Below the pieces are notes generated by a model that saw nothing but the letters and a program-made list of their open reading frames with translations, made no database searches and was not told the DNA's origin. From JAURVT01 sp049059935 (GTDB lineage: Bacteria > Actinomycetota > Actinomycetes > Propionibacteriales > Nocardioidaceae): 64,000 nucleotides of DNA. Positions 45,160 to 52,913 of this stretch are shown here, piece after piece (position 1 is the first letter of the stretch; each line of letters starts with the position of its first letter). The stretch is from the NCBI RefSeq assembly GCF_049059935.1, contig NZ_JBMGQR010000002.1:1-64000 (forward strand), given 5' to 3'. Made by a program: the position numbers and the translations under genes.

Positions 45160-46097
45160 CGCCCGCTCCTCGCGTCGAAGCCCGACACGGTCGCGAGCTC
45201 CTCGAAGAGCCGCCGCTCCTCGTCGCTGGGAGCCCCGGGTAGGCGGACCTGCAGCTCGGCGTAGAAGTCTCCCGGCCTCCCCCGCCGGTGAGAAAGTCCT
45301 CGGCCCTTGAGCCGTAGCCGACGGTGGCTCGAGGAGCCGGCCGGAACCGTGACCGTGGCCGCCCCGGCGGGAGTGTCGACGGACACGGACGCACCGAGGG
45401 CGGCCTCCCAGGCAGCGACGGGCAGGATCACGTGCAGATCGCGACCCTCCACCCGGTAACGCGCGTGGTCGGCGATGCGGACGACCAGGAAGAGGTCTCC
45501 AGCTGCCGCCGACCCGCTGCCGGGGCCACCTTGGCCACGAAGGCGGATTCGTTGACCGTCGACCACGCCGGCCGGGATGGTGACATCGATGGTGCGGGGA
45601 CCGTCCGCGCCGTCGACCGAGAGACTGCGCTCGGCGCCGTGGTAGGCCTCCTCGACCGACACCTCCACCTCGAGCTCGTGGTCCGAACCAGGCACCGGGC
45701 CCGGCCCCCAGCCACCTCGGCTGCGACTCCCGAACATCCCCTGCAGCAGGTCCTCGATGTCCACCCCGTCGCCGAAACCGCCCGGCGGGGCCGAGCTCGG
45801 CGACCCGCGGCCGCGGGCACCGGCACCGGCGTACGCCTGGGTCTGACGCCACGCGGCCGGATCGGTATCAGGAGGCACTCGGCGGAAGTCCTCGCCGAAC
45901 GCGTCGTAGCGGCGACGCTGCTCGGGATCCGAGAGCACGTCGTAGGCCTCGGCGACGTCCTTGAACCGCTCCTCGGCGCCGGTCTGCTTGTTGACGTCCG
46001 GGTGGTTCTGGCGCGCCAACCTCCGGTAGGCCCGTTGGACGTCCGCCGGATCGGCGTCGCGCGAGACCCCGAGGACGTCGTAGAAGTTCTTGGCCAT
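45156..46097 (-). CDS. cbpA: J-domain co-chaperone, CbpA type
   Basis: The 313-aa co-chaperone stimulates DnaK. The J domain (residues 1-70) carries the HPD motif (QNHPDVNK). A Gly/Arg-rich linker follows, then two C-terminal substrate-binding domains. No CxxCxGxG zinc repeats are present, so it is a CbpA-type, not DnaJ-type, protein. The ATG shares one base with the grpE stop (TGATG). The paired cbpM gene follows immediately. Confidence 0.92.
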   Translation of the reverse strand: MAKNFYDVLGVSRDADPADVQRAYRRLARQNHPDVNKQTGAEERFKDVAEAYDVLSDPEQRRRYDAFGEDFRRVPPDTDPAAWRQTQAYAGAGARGRGSPSSAPPGGFGDGVDIEDLLQGMFGSRSRGGWGPGPVPGSDHELEVEVSVEEAYHGAERSLSVDGADGPRTIDVTIPAGVVDGQRIRLRGQGGPGSGSAAAGDLFLVVRIADHARYRVEGRDLHVILPVAAWEAALGASVSVDTPAGAATVTVPAGSSSHRRLRLKGRGLSHRRGRPGDFYAELQVRLPGAPSDEERRLFEELATVSGFDARSGR

Positions 46098-46609
46098 CAG
46101 GACGCCCTGGTGGCCACCACGACAGCGGCCGGACGCAGGAGCCTGTCATCGGATCCGTACCCGGCCCGCACGACCTGGGCCACGGTGCCGGGCACCGAAC
46201 CCTCGCCCACCACGGTGCTGACGGCCTCGTGGACGGCGGGGTCGAAGGCCCGACCGACGTCCTCGCGACGCGGGTAGCCGAGCTCCGCCAGGACGCTGAC
46301 GCCCTGCTCGACCACGGCGCGGATGCCCTCGGCCACCGAGGTGGGATCGGACGACGCGTGCTCGAGCGCGCGCTCCAGGTTGTCCAGGACCGGCAGCCAG
46401 CCGGCCGCCACTGCGGCACGCTCCTGCTCGCGGGCGAGGACCACGTCTCGGGCGCACCGCTTGCGGACGTTGTCCAGCTCGGCAGCGGTACGTCGCCACG
46501 AATCATTCAGCTCGGCGATCTGGAGCGCCGGGTCGGGGCGCGCGCCTGCGTCGTCGTCGGGTCCCTGGTCCTCCGGGGCCGTCGTCATCGGTACCTCGTG
46601 CTCGGACAT
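46097..46609 (-). CDS. grpE: GrpE nucleotide exchange factor
   Basis: The 170-aa protein promotes ADP release from DnaK. A coiled coil at about residues 30-75 (IAELNDSWRRTAAELDNVRKRC) precedes the core LPVLDNLERALEHA and the beta domain with FDPAVHEAVSTVVGE. The sequence is more diverged and shorter than typical actinobacterial GrpE. The start is five bases after the dnaK stop. It acts with the DnaK of this cluster. Confidence 0.9.
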   Translation of the reverse strand: MSEHEVPMTTAPEDQGPDDDAGARPDPALQIAELNDSWRRTAAELDNVRKRCARDVVLAREQERAAVAAGWLPVLDNLERALEHASSDPTSVAEGIRAVVEQGVSVLAELGYPRREDVGRAFDPAVHEAVSTVVGEGSVPGTVAQVVRAGYGSDDRLLRPAAVVVATRAS

Positions 46610-46614
46610 GGCCG

Positions 46615-48504
46615 TCAGTGAGTGGTGAACTCGGCGTCGATGACGTCGTCGTCGCTCTCGGACGACTCGTCCGTGGCGCTCGCCGACCCGGCTGACCCCG
46701 GAGCGCCGCTGCGGGATGCGGCACCGAGCACCTGGCTGAGCTGGTGGAGCTCTCCGGTCAGCGCGCGGAGGCGATCCACGGGTTCGTCGCCGTCGATGGC
46801 CTGGCGGGCCTCCTCGACCAGCATCTCGGCACGAGCGCGGTCGTGCTCAGCCACCGAGGCGCCGGCATCGTCCAGGGCCTTGCGCACCTGGTACGCGACC
46901 GAGTCGAGCTCGTTGCGGGCATCGACCCGCTCACGCAGCGCGGAATCGTCAGCGCGGTGGGTCTCGGCGTCCGTGATCATCCGGTCGACCTCATCCTGGC
47001 TGAGGGTGGAGGTCTCGCTGATGGTCACCTGCTGCTCGACACCGGTGTCCTTGTCGCGCGCCGAGACGTGCAGGATCCCGTTGGCGTCGATGTCGAAGGT
47101 CACCTCGACCTGGGGCACGCCACGTGGAGCGGGACGGATGTCCTCCAGCCGGAACCTGGCCAGGACGCGGTTGTCCACCGCCCGCTCCCGCTCTCCCTGG
47201 AGCACGACGACGTCGACCGCGGACTGGTCGTCCTCGGCGGTGCTGAAGACCTCGGTGCGCCGGGCCGGGATGGTGGTGTTGCGCTCGATGACCCTGGTCA
47301 TCACCCCGCCCATCGTCTCCAGGCCCAGCGAGAGGGGCGTGACGTCGAGCAGCAGCACGTCCTTGACGTCGCCCTTGATGATCGCCGCCTGGACCGCCGC
47401 GCCGATCGCCACCACCTCGTCCGGGTTGACGGTCATGTTCGGGTCCTTGCCGCCGGTCAGGCGGCGCACCAGCGCCTGGACGGACGGGATCCGGCTGGAC
47501 CCGCCGACCAGGATGACCTCGTCGAGGTCGTCGGCGGTGACTCCTGCGTCCACCATGGCCTGCTCGACCGGGCCGAGGCAGCGGTCGACGAGGTCTGAGG
47601 TGAGCTGCTCGAACGTGGACCTCATCAGGTTGACGTTGAGGTGCTTGGGCCCCGAGGCGTCCGCCGTGACGAACGGCAGGTTGACCGCGGTCTGGGTGAC
47701 CGCGGACAGCTCGACCTTGGCCTTCTCGGCGGCCTCGAAGAGTCGCTGGAGCGCCTGGGCGTCCTCGCGCAGGTCGATGCCGTGGGACTTCTTGAAGTCG
47801 TCGGCCAGGTAGTCGACGATGCGGCGGTCGAAGTCGTCGCCACCGAGATGCGTGTCCCCCGCCGTCGACCGCACCTCGACGACGCCGTCTCCGACGGTCA
47901 GGATGCTCACGTCGAACGTGCCGCCACCGAGGTCGAAGACCAGCACGGTCTCGTTCTCGAGCTTGTCCATCCCGTAGGCCAGCGCGGCCGCCGTCGGCTC
48001 GTTGATGATCCGGAGGACCTCGAGTCCGGCGATCTTCCCGGCGTCCTTGGTGGCCTGCCGCTGCGCGTCGTTGAAGTGCGCCGGGACGGTGATGACCGCC
48101 TCGGTGACCCGCTCGCCGAGGAACTTGCCGGCGTCGTCGACCAGCTTGCGCAGCACCTGCGCCGAGATCTCCTCGGGTGCGTAGAGCTTGCCGCCGACCT
48201 CGAAGCGCGCGGCGCCGTCAGGGCCGGCAACCACGTCGAAGGAGACGCCCGTCATCTCGCTGCTGACTTCGTCGTACCTGTGGCCGACGAAGCGCTTCGC
48301 GGAGTAGATCGTCCCCTTCGGGTTCAGGATCCCTTGCCGTCGGGCCATCTGGCCGACCAGCCGCTCTCCGTTCTCGAGGAAGGCGACCACCGACGGTGTG
48401 GTGCGGTTGCCCTCCGCGTTGGGGACGACCTGCGGCTGACCGCCTTCGGTCGCCGCGATCACCGAGTTCGTCGTTCCCAGGTCGATGCCGACTGCCCTGC
48501 CCAT
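46615..48504 (-). CDS. dnaK: Hsp70 chaperone DnaK (operon-specific paralogue)
   Basis: The 629-aa ATP-driven chaperone starts MGRAVGIDLGTTNSVIAA. The ATP-binding loops (GIDLGTTNS, DLGGGTFDVS, VGGSSRIPSV) and the substrate domain (LLLDVTPLSLGLETMGGVM) are complete. The tail ends in a Ser/Asp-rich stretch rather than a classic EEVD-like or GGF repeat. It heads the leftward stress operon. An inverted repeat at 48520-48548 sits in its leader and a 22-nt dyad at 48562-48583 lies upstream. No HAIR (CTTGAGT-N7-ACTCAAG) box is seen. The main housekeeping dnaK is probably elsewhere. Confidence 0.95.
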   Translation of the reverse strand: MGRAVGIDLGTTNSVIAATEGGQPQVVPNAEGNRTTPSVVAFLENGERLVGQMARRQGILNPKGTIYSAKRFVGHRYDEVSSEMTGVSFDVVAGPDGAARFEVGGKLYAPEEISAQVLRKLVDDAGKFLGERVTEAVITVPAHFNDAQRQATKDAGKIAGLEVLRIINEPTAAALAYGMDKLENETVLVFDLGGGTFDVSILTVGDGVVEVRSTAGDTHLGGDDFDRRIVDYLADDFKKSHGIDLREDAQALQRLFEAAEKAKVELSAVTQTAVNLPFVTADASGPKHLNVNLMRSTFEQLTSDLVDRCLGPVEQAMVDAGVTADDLDEVILVGGSSRIPSVQALVRRLTGGKDPNMTVNPDEVVAIGAAVQAAIIKGDVKDVLLLDVTPLSLGLETMGGVMTRVIERNTTIPARRTEVFSTAEDDQSAVDVVVLQGERERAVDNRVLARFRLEDIRPAPRGVPQVEVTFDIDANGILHVSARDKDTGVEQQVTISETSTLSQDEVDRMITDAETHRADDSALRERVDARNELDSVAYQVRKALDDAGASVAEHDRARAEMLVEEARQAIDGDEPVDRLRALTGELHQLSQVLGAASRSGAPGSAGSASATDESSESDDDVIDAEFTTH

Positions 48505-48519
48505 GACCACTCCGTTCGT

Positions 48520-48548
48520 CGAGAAGCTCGTGCCACCGATGCTTCTCG
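48520..48548 (-). promoter_or_regulatory. Inverted repeat in the dnaK leader
   Basis: CGAGAAGC and GCTTCTCG, 8-bp arms 13 bases apart, lie 16 bases before the dnaK ATG. In RNA this would be a hairpin just upstream of the GGAG site, so it could act as a thermosensor-like or stabilising element, or as an operator. Confidence 0.5.
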
Positions 48549-48561
48549 GAACCCGCGGCAC

Positions 48562-48583
48562 CTCGCATCCCGTGAACGGGTGC
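48562..48583. promoter_or_regulatory. 22-nt dyad upstream of dnaK
   Basis: It contains GCATCCCGTGAACGGGTGC, preceded by CTC. It matches the site at 49019-49040 with a single mismatch over 22 nt. The half sites CCCGT/ACGGG and GCA/TGC form an imperfect dyad. It lies about 60 bp before the dnaK ATG and downstream of the monooxygenase gene. Confidence 0.7.
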
Positions 48584-48614
48584 TTCGGCCGGGCGGTCGG
48601 CACCGACCCGAGGC

Positions 48615-48914
48615 CTAGGCAGGGATCTTGTCGGCGAGCAGGTCGATCCGCTCGACTTGCGGCTCGCTGAACAGGACGCCGGTGTTGGGTCCGAGTGCCT
48701 GGCCCACACCGCCGGCCAGGTGCGCGTCCCGGGCTTCGTCGTCGGGGAACACGTCGAAGACACCGAAGGTCGACGGGCCGAACCGCAGGGCGAACCACGC
48801 CACGGTCCCTGGCTCCTCCAGGACGATCGACCGGGCCTGGGTCAGGAACTCGGCGAGTTCCTCCTCCTTGCCGGGCAGTGCTTCGAGACGGACGAGCAAT
48901 GCTTTGGTCAGCAT
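48615..48914 (-). CDS. Antibiotic-biosynthesis-monooxygenase-fold (ABM) protein
   Basis: This 99-aa dimeric alpha-beta barrel protein of the ABM family begins MLTKALLVRLEALPGKEEELAEFL and contains RFGPSTFGVFDVFPDDEARDAHL. Family members oxidise quinols or aromatics or degrade heme, but no reaction can be assigned. AAGGAG lies seven bases before the ATG. It is between the LuxR regulator and dnaK on the same strand. The shared 22-nt motif lies upstream, which suggests co-regulation with the chaperones. Confidence 0.85.
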   Translation of the reverse strand: MLTKALLVRLEALPGKEEELAEFLTQARSIVLEEPGTVAWFALRFGPSTFGVFDVFPDDEARDAHLAGGVGQALGPNTGVLFSEPQVERIDLLADKIPA

Positions 48915-49018
48915 GGTTGAACTCCTTCATCCAAGGGGCGACGTCTCGGCCGACGGCCGCGACGGGACGACAGCCATGGAGCACGTCGCACGCCCATGCT
49001 TGTGAGGTGCGTGACCGG

Positions 49019-49040
49019 CTTGCATCCCGTGAACGGGTGC
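49019..49040. promoter_or_regulatory. 22-nt dyad upstream of the ABM gene
   Basis: This is the second copy of the dyad (CTT followed by GCATCCCGTGAACGGGTGC). It lies 105-126 bp before the ABM start and 21 bp after the LuxR stop. Confidence 0.7.
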
Positions 49041-49060
49041 ACCTCGAAGAGGCGCGTCGC

Positions 49061-49936
49061 CTATCGGATCGAGGTGCGCTGATGCATCGCCAGCACAGTC
49101 AGCTCGACGCGCGAATGGATGTCCAGCTTCAGGTAGATGTGCTTCAGGTGGGCATCCACGGTGTGGTGGGAGAGGCAGAGCTCCTCGGCGATGCTGCGAT
49201 TCGTCCTGCCGTCGGCAACGCTCGAGACGACCCGCAGCTCAGCCTGGGTGAGCGAGACCCATCGGGAGGTGGTCCCGTCCTCGCCGTCCCCACCCAGCTT
49301 CACGAGCGGGAAGCGTGGGGCTGTGGGTGCATGGACCGGGCCCAGGTACTCCGTCGGATCCAGGTAGTGGGGGTTGTCCTTGACCGTACGGTCCAGGAGC
49401 ACGTTGGGGTGGGTGCGGAGCACCTCGACGAGCATGTCGGCGCCGAACTTCTGCAGGTCGTAGAAGCAGACGAGGAGCATGGGCGCTTCCTCGACGAGAC
49501 GGTTGAGACCCGACTCGTAGCGGAACAACGCATCCAGGTCGCCAGGTCGGGGCAGCACCCACGACATCTCCCCCGCGGCTCGGAGCAGATCGAAGTCGTC
49601 CTCGATCGCCGCGTCCATGCTGTCGGAGAGGAACATCGTCATGTCCTCGACCGTGAACTCACCGGTTCGGAGGTAGGCGTCCGACGTTCGCTCGACGTCC
49701 AGCGACGCCGATCGACGGGAGTGATCCGGGCCGGGTCGTCCGACGGCCCGGTCCCGGACCAGCGCCGGCTCGACGTCGTCGACCAGCACCAGACACTTGT
49801 CGCCCTGCCGCAACCCCTCCTCGAGGAACGGGTACAGCAATCGGTCGCGCTCGATCTGGCCTGAGTACAGCGCACAGAAGTGAGTTCCTGGGCTGACCTC
49901 GCCGACCCCGGGGATCCCGAGACTCAAACCGTTCAT
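49061..49936 (-). CDS. MEDS-domain LuxR-type transcriptional regulator
   Basis: The 291-aa regulator has an N-terminal MEDS (DcmR-like) sensory domain at about residues 12-175, recognised by GTHFCALYSGQIERDRLLYPFLEEGL-type sequence and CLVLVDDVEP. The C-terminal LuxR helix-turn-helix is at about 220-285 (LTQAELRVVSSVADGRTN, then IAEELCLSHHTVDAHLKHI). MEDS domains are proposed to sense small C1-type or hydrocarbon signals. TAGGGT lies at 49980-49975, about 40 bases before the ATG. It is the best candidate controller of the adjacent stress operon. Confidence 0.85.
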   Translation of the reverse strand: MNGLSLGIPGVGEVSPGTHFCALYSGQIERDRLLYPFLEEGLRQGDKCLVLVDDVEPALVRDRAVGRPGPDHSRRSASLDVERTSDAYLRTGEFTVEDMTMFLSDSMDAAIEDDFDLLRAAGEMSWVLPRPGDLDALFRYESGLNRLVEEAPMLLVCFYDLQKFGADMLVEVLRTHPNVLLDRTVKDNPHYLDPTEYLGPVHAPTAPRFPLVKLGGDGEDGTTSRWVSLTQAELRVVSSVADGRTNRSIAEELCLSHHTVDAHLKHIYLKLDIHSRVELTVLAMHQRTSIR

Positions 49937-49974
49937 GGGAACCACCGTTCGCCGGGCCCGAGGGAGAGACCTTC

Positions 49975-49980
49975 ACCCTA
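49975..49980 (-). promoter_or_regulatory. -10-like box of the MEDS-LuxR gene
   Basis: TAGGGT on the minus strand is 38 bases upstream of the ATG at 49936, giving a leader of about 30 nt. The GGTGG before the ATG is a weak ribosome binding site. Confidence 0.35.
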
Positions 49981-50044
49981 CGCGCACTTGCCGTCCGGCG
50001 ACCCGTCGCGACGTGACCGCATCGTGGGGGTCAGGTCCCAGGGT

Positions 50045-50262
50045 TCAGGTCTCGGACGGTGAATCGCCGAACGCCTTCCGGTGGGCGGCCGCGAAGCGCC
50101 CGAGCTTCAGGATCCCGGACCGACCGCGATGGTGCTGACCGTCGTCATCCGGCCGTCTGCGGCCAGCAGCTGCTCATGTGCCCGGCGCAGGCGGACTTGC
50201 CGTGGGTCGGCCATGGGAGACGCGCCGACATCGCGACGGAAGGCGTCTTCGTCGTGGTGCCG
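50045..50262 (-). pseudogene. Decayed AraC-type regulator, C-terminal helix-turn-helix only
   Basis: Translation on the minus strand gives DAFRRDVGASPMADPRQV, then RLRRAHEQLLAADGRMTTVS, which is the second-helix region of AraC-family regulators. After TIAV the frame shifts, and GILKLGRFAAAHRKAFGDSP followed by SET continues the domain to a stop. A frameshift splits the domain and the sequence upstream of 50262 is lost, with a TAG at 50268-50266. About 70 residues of what is usually a 290-330-aa protein remain. It lies between the MEDS-LuxR gene and the DUF7455 gene and marks a decayed boundary of the stress island. Confidence 0.8.
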
Positions 50263-50265
50263 GCT

Positions 50266-50481
50266 CTACTCGGCGTTGGCCGAGACCGAGGGCGAGGCGT
50301 TGATCAGGTGGCGGTCGTCGGCGACGACGCGGGCGGCGGAGGCCTTGAGGGCGTCCTCGTTCTTGCGGTAGTCGTGGGCGCAGAACTTCAGCTCGAGCCC
50401 CTTCTGCGACCTCGTCATGACGAAGGCCTGGGCGCCGCAGGCGTCGCAGCGGTCGGAGATCTTGAGCGTGGCCGTGGCCAT
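50266..50481 (-). CDS. DUF7455-type small protein
   Basis: The 71-aa protein MATATLKISDRCDACGAQAF has CDAC and a later FCAHDYRKNEDAL stretch, so it may bind metal through Cys and His. It is a conserved actinobacterial family of unknown function. GAGGAG lies six bases before the ATG at 50481. Its stop codon TAG abuts the AraC remnant. Confidence 0.8.
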   Translation of the reverse strand: MATATLKISDRCDACGAQAFVMTRSQKGLELKFCAHDYRKNEDALKASAARVVADDRHLINASPSVSANAE

Positions 50482-50513
50482 GGGGCTGCTCCTCAGGAGT
50501 GGTGTGCGGGAGG

Positions 50514-52808
50514 TCATCGGTGGTTCGTAGCCGAGCCCGTCAAGGCTGGCCCGTCATCTGTGGAACGACCGTGCGGGGTCGAGGATTCCGAGCGGTGCGT
50601 CACGCCCGCCTGGTCCAGGATCGCCCGGACCGAGGTGGGGCGTCCGAACAGGTACCCCTGCAGGTAGTCGACGCCGAGGTGCTGCAGCCGCTGGGTCTGT
50701 GCGGGCGTCTCGACGCCCTCGGCCACGACGGTCAGACCCAGCGCGTGGGCCATCGCGACGATCGAGACGACGATGGCGCCGTCCGCGTCCGGGTGGTCGA
50801 GGCGCGAGACGAAGGAGCGGTCGATCTTCACCACCTGGCAGGCGATGTCGTGCAGGTGGGCCAGCGAGGCGAAGCCGGTGCCGAAGTCGTCCAGGGCGAT
50901 GACGACCCCCGCCGCCTGCAGCACGGCCACGTTGGCGTCCGTGCCGCTGGGGTCGCGCACCATCGACGACTCGGTGAGCTCGAGCCACAGGGCCTGCGGG
51001 GGCAGCCCGTGCGCACCGAGCGCGTGCTCGACCGCCTGCGGGAGGGCCGGGTCGGCGAGCTGGCGGGCGGTGAGGTTGACGCTGACGAACTCGTCGCCGC
51101 CGCTGTGCTCGCGCAGCCGCGCGAGGTGGGCGCACGCCTCGACGAGCACCCACGCCCCGATGCCCTCCATCAGCCCGGCCGCGTCGGCCACGGGCACGAA
51201 CTGGTCGGGCGGCACCTGCACGCCGTCGCGGGTGCGCCAGCGGAGCAGCGCCTCGTACCCGCTGACGTGGTCGTCGAGGGCGTCGACGAGCGGCTGCAGG
51301 TGCACCTCCAGCTCGCCGCGGTCCAGCGCGCCGTCGAGCTCCTGACGCAGGTGCGACTCGAGCGCCAGCGGCGCCCGGTCGGCGTCGGCGAACCGGCGCA
51401 CGGAGTTGCGGGTGGCGGCCTTGGCGGCGTACATCGCGACGTCGGCGTCGGCCACGAGGGCATCGACGTCGCCGCGTCCCTGGTTGGCGACGCCGATCGA
51501 GCAGGTCACCGTGAGCCGTTCGCCGTCGTGCGTGAACGGCCGGCCGAACGCCGCCCGGACGCGCTCGGCCAGCGCCAGCGGCTCCTCGTGGCAGCCGACG
51601 ACGAACTCGTCGCCCCCGACCCGTCCGACGACGGCCTCGTCCCCGCACGCCGCGCCGAGCCGACGTGCCACCTCCTGGAGCACCGCGTCGCCCGCCGCGT
51701 GGCTCCAGGTGTCGTTGACCCGCTTGAAGTGGTCGACGTCGATGAACAGGACGTGCAGGTCGCGCTCGTCCATCGCCATGCGTCGCTGCAGGGCGTGGAG
51801 CGTGGCGGCGCGGTTGAGCAGGCCGGTCAGCTCGTCGTGGTCGGCGCGGTGCTTGGTGGCGCTCTGCAGCCGCACGAGCCGGGACGCGGCCAGCGCCATC
51901 CGTCCGAACACGGCGGTGACGAGGAGGAGGTACAGCGCGGTGCGCAGGTGCAGCTCGAGCCCACCGCCGGCCTGGTCCTCGACCAGCACCACCGTGGGCG
52001 CGACGAGCGCGAGGTACGAGATCGTCAGACGGGCGGGACGGGCGTGCACGGAGTCGTCGACGGGCTCGGCCCGCAGGTCGGCGACGGACGGGTGGAGGCT
52101 CATCGCGGCCAGCAGGCAGAACGCCGCGATGGACGCCCCCTCCAGCGCCAGCACCGGCGCGTCGGTGACCAGGCCCGCGAACGTCAGGCCACGGGCGAGG
52201 TTGCTGACGAGCACGCACACGAAGCCGACGAGGAGCATCCAGAACGCGGGCATCCGGGCGACCCGGCGGACGGTCAGCTGGACGACGAGACCGAGGATGA
52301 GCGCGTCGAAGCCGACGTAGACCATCTGCAGGGCCGCGGCGGCCACGTCGCCACCGCTCGCGACGGCCGGCGTCACGACGTAGCGCCAGGCGACGATGAT
52401 GGCGCCGGTGGCGATGATCGCGGCGTCGAGCCAGATCACGAGCCCCGCGCGATGGGCCACCTGACGGACCATCACCGCGACGAAGACCAGGCCGAGCAGG
52501 TAGGCCGCGATCGCGAGCCCGGCCTGCAGGACGACGAACGCTGGCGGGCGGTCGTCGAGACCGAGGCCGACCTGGCGCACGGCCTCCGAGGCGCTGAACG
52601 CGAGCGCGCACGAGAACAGCGACCACCGCAGCAGCGGGGACACCAGGTGGCGGCTGCCGCCGACCCACGCCGAGGAGAGGGCGAGCACGACGACGAGGGC
52701 GGCCACCACCGGGCTGCGGGTGAGGGCGAACGAGCCGACGAGGACGGGCATCAGGCCCAGGACGGTCCAGGCCGGGGCCGGGTGCAACCGGACGGGGGCG
52801 ACGCTCAC
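50514..52808 (-). CDS. Membrane GGDEF-EAL protein (c-di-GMP synthesis and hydrolysis)
   Basis: The 764-aa protein has about eight or nine helices in residues 1-310, then a GGDEF domain (about 325-485) with DHDELTGLLNRAA and an intact RVGGDEFVVG site, then an EAL domain (about 495-750) with YEALLRWRT and KIDRSFVSRL. Both catalytic motifs are complete, so either activity is possible. The GTG at 52808 follows GATGAT by six bases. c-di-GMP in actinobacteria affects development and stress. Confidence 0.93.
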   Translation of the reverse strand: MSVAPVRLHPAPAWTVLGLMPVLVGSFALTRSPVVAALVVVLALSSAWVGGSRHLVSPLLRWSLFSCALAFSASEAVRQVGLGLDDRPPAFVVLQAGLAIAAYLLGLVFVAVMVRQVAHRAGLVIWLDAAIIATGAIIVAWRYVVTPAVASGGDVAAAALQMVYVGFDALILGLVVQLTVRRVARMPAFWMLLVGFVCVLVSNLARGLTFAGLVTDAPVLALEGASIAAFCLLAAMSLHPSVADLRAEPVDDSVHARPARLTISYLALVAPTVVLVEDQAGGGLELHLRTALYLLLVTAVFGRMALAASRLVRLQSATKHRADHDELTGLLNRAATLHALQRRMAMDERDLHVLFIDVDHFKRVNDTWSHAAGDAVLQEVARRLGAACGDEAVVGRVGGDEFVVGCHEEPLALAERVRAAFGRPFTHDGERLTVTCSIGVANQGRGDVDALVADADVAMYAAKAATRNSVRRFADADRAPLALESHLRQELDGALDRGELEVHLQPLVDALDDHVSGYEALLRWRTRDGVQVPPDQFVPVADAAGLMEGIGAWVLVEACAHLARLREHSGGDEFVSVNLTARQLADPALPQAVEHALGAHGLPPQALWLELTESSMVRDPSGTDANVAVLQAAGVVIALDDFGTGFASLAHLHDIACQVVKIDRSFVSRLDHPDADGAIVVSIVAMAHALGLTVVAEGVETPAQTQRLQHLGVDYLQGYLFGRPTSVRAILDQAGVTHRSESSTPHGRSTDDGPALTGSATNHR

Positions 52809-52814
52809 TGGTCA

Positions 52815-52820
52815 ATCATC
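52815..52820 (-). promoter_or_regulatory. -10 box of the GGDEF-EAL gene
   Basis: GATGAT on the minus strand lies six bases before the GTG at 52808; no ribosome binding site is seen. Confidence 0.4.
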
Positions 52821-52913
52821 GGTGCTGGATCGTCCGTTCGGAGGAGAAACGACCAGCTCGACCGGGTGGGAGGATGGTCACCTCACGTCACGCTCGTCAC
52901 AGGAGGCCCACGC

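Noticed and set aside
48505..48614. HspR HAIR box (CTTGAGT-N7-ACTCAAG) expected before dnaK
   Set aside because: I searched the whole leader by eye on both strands and found no such sequence; only the 22-nt dyad and the leader inverted repeat are present.
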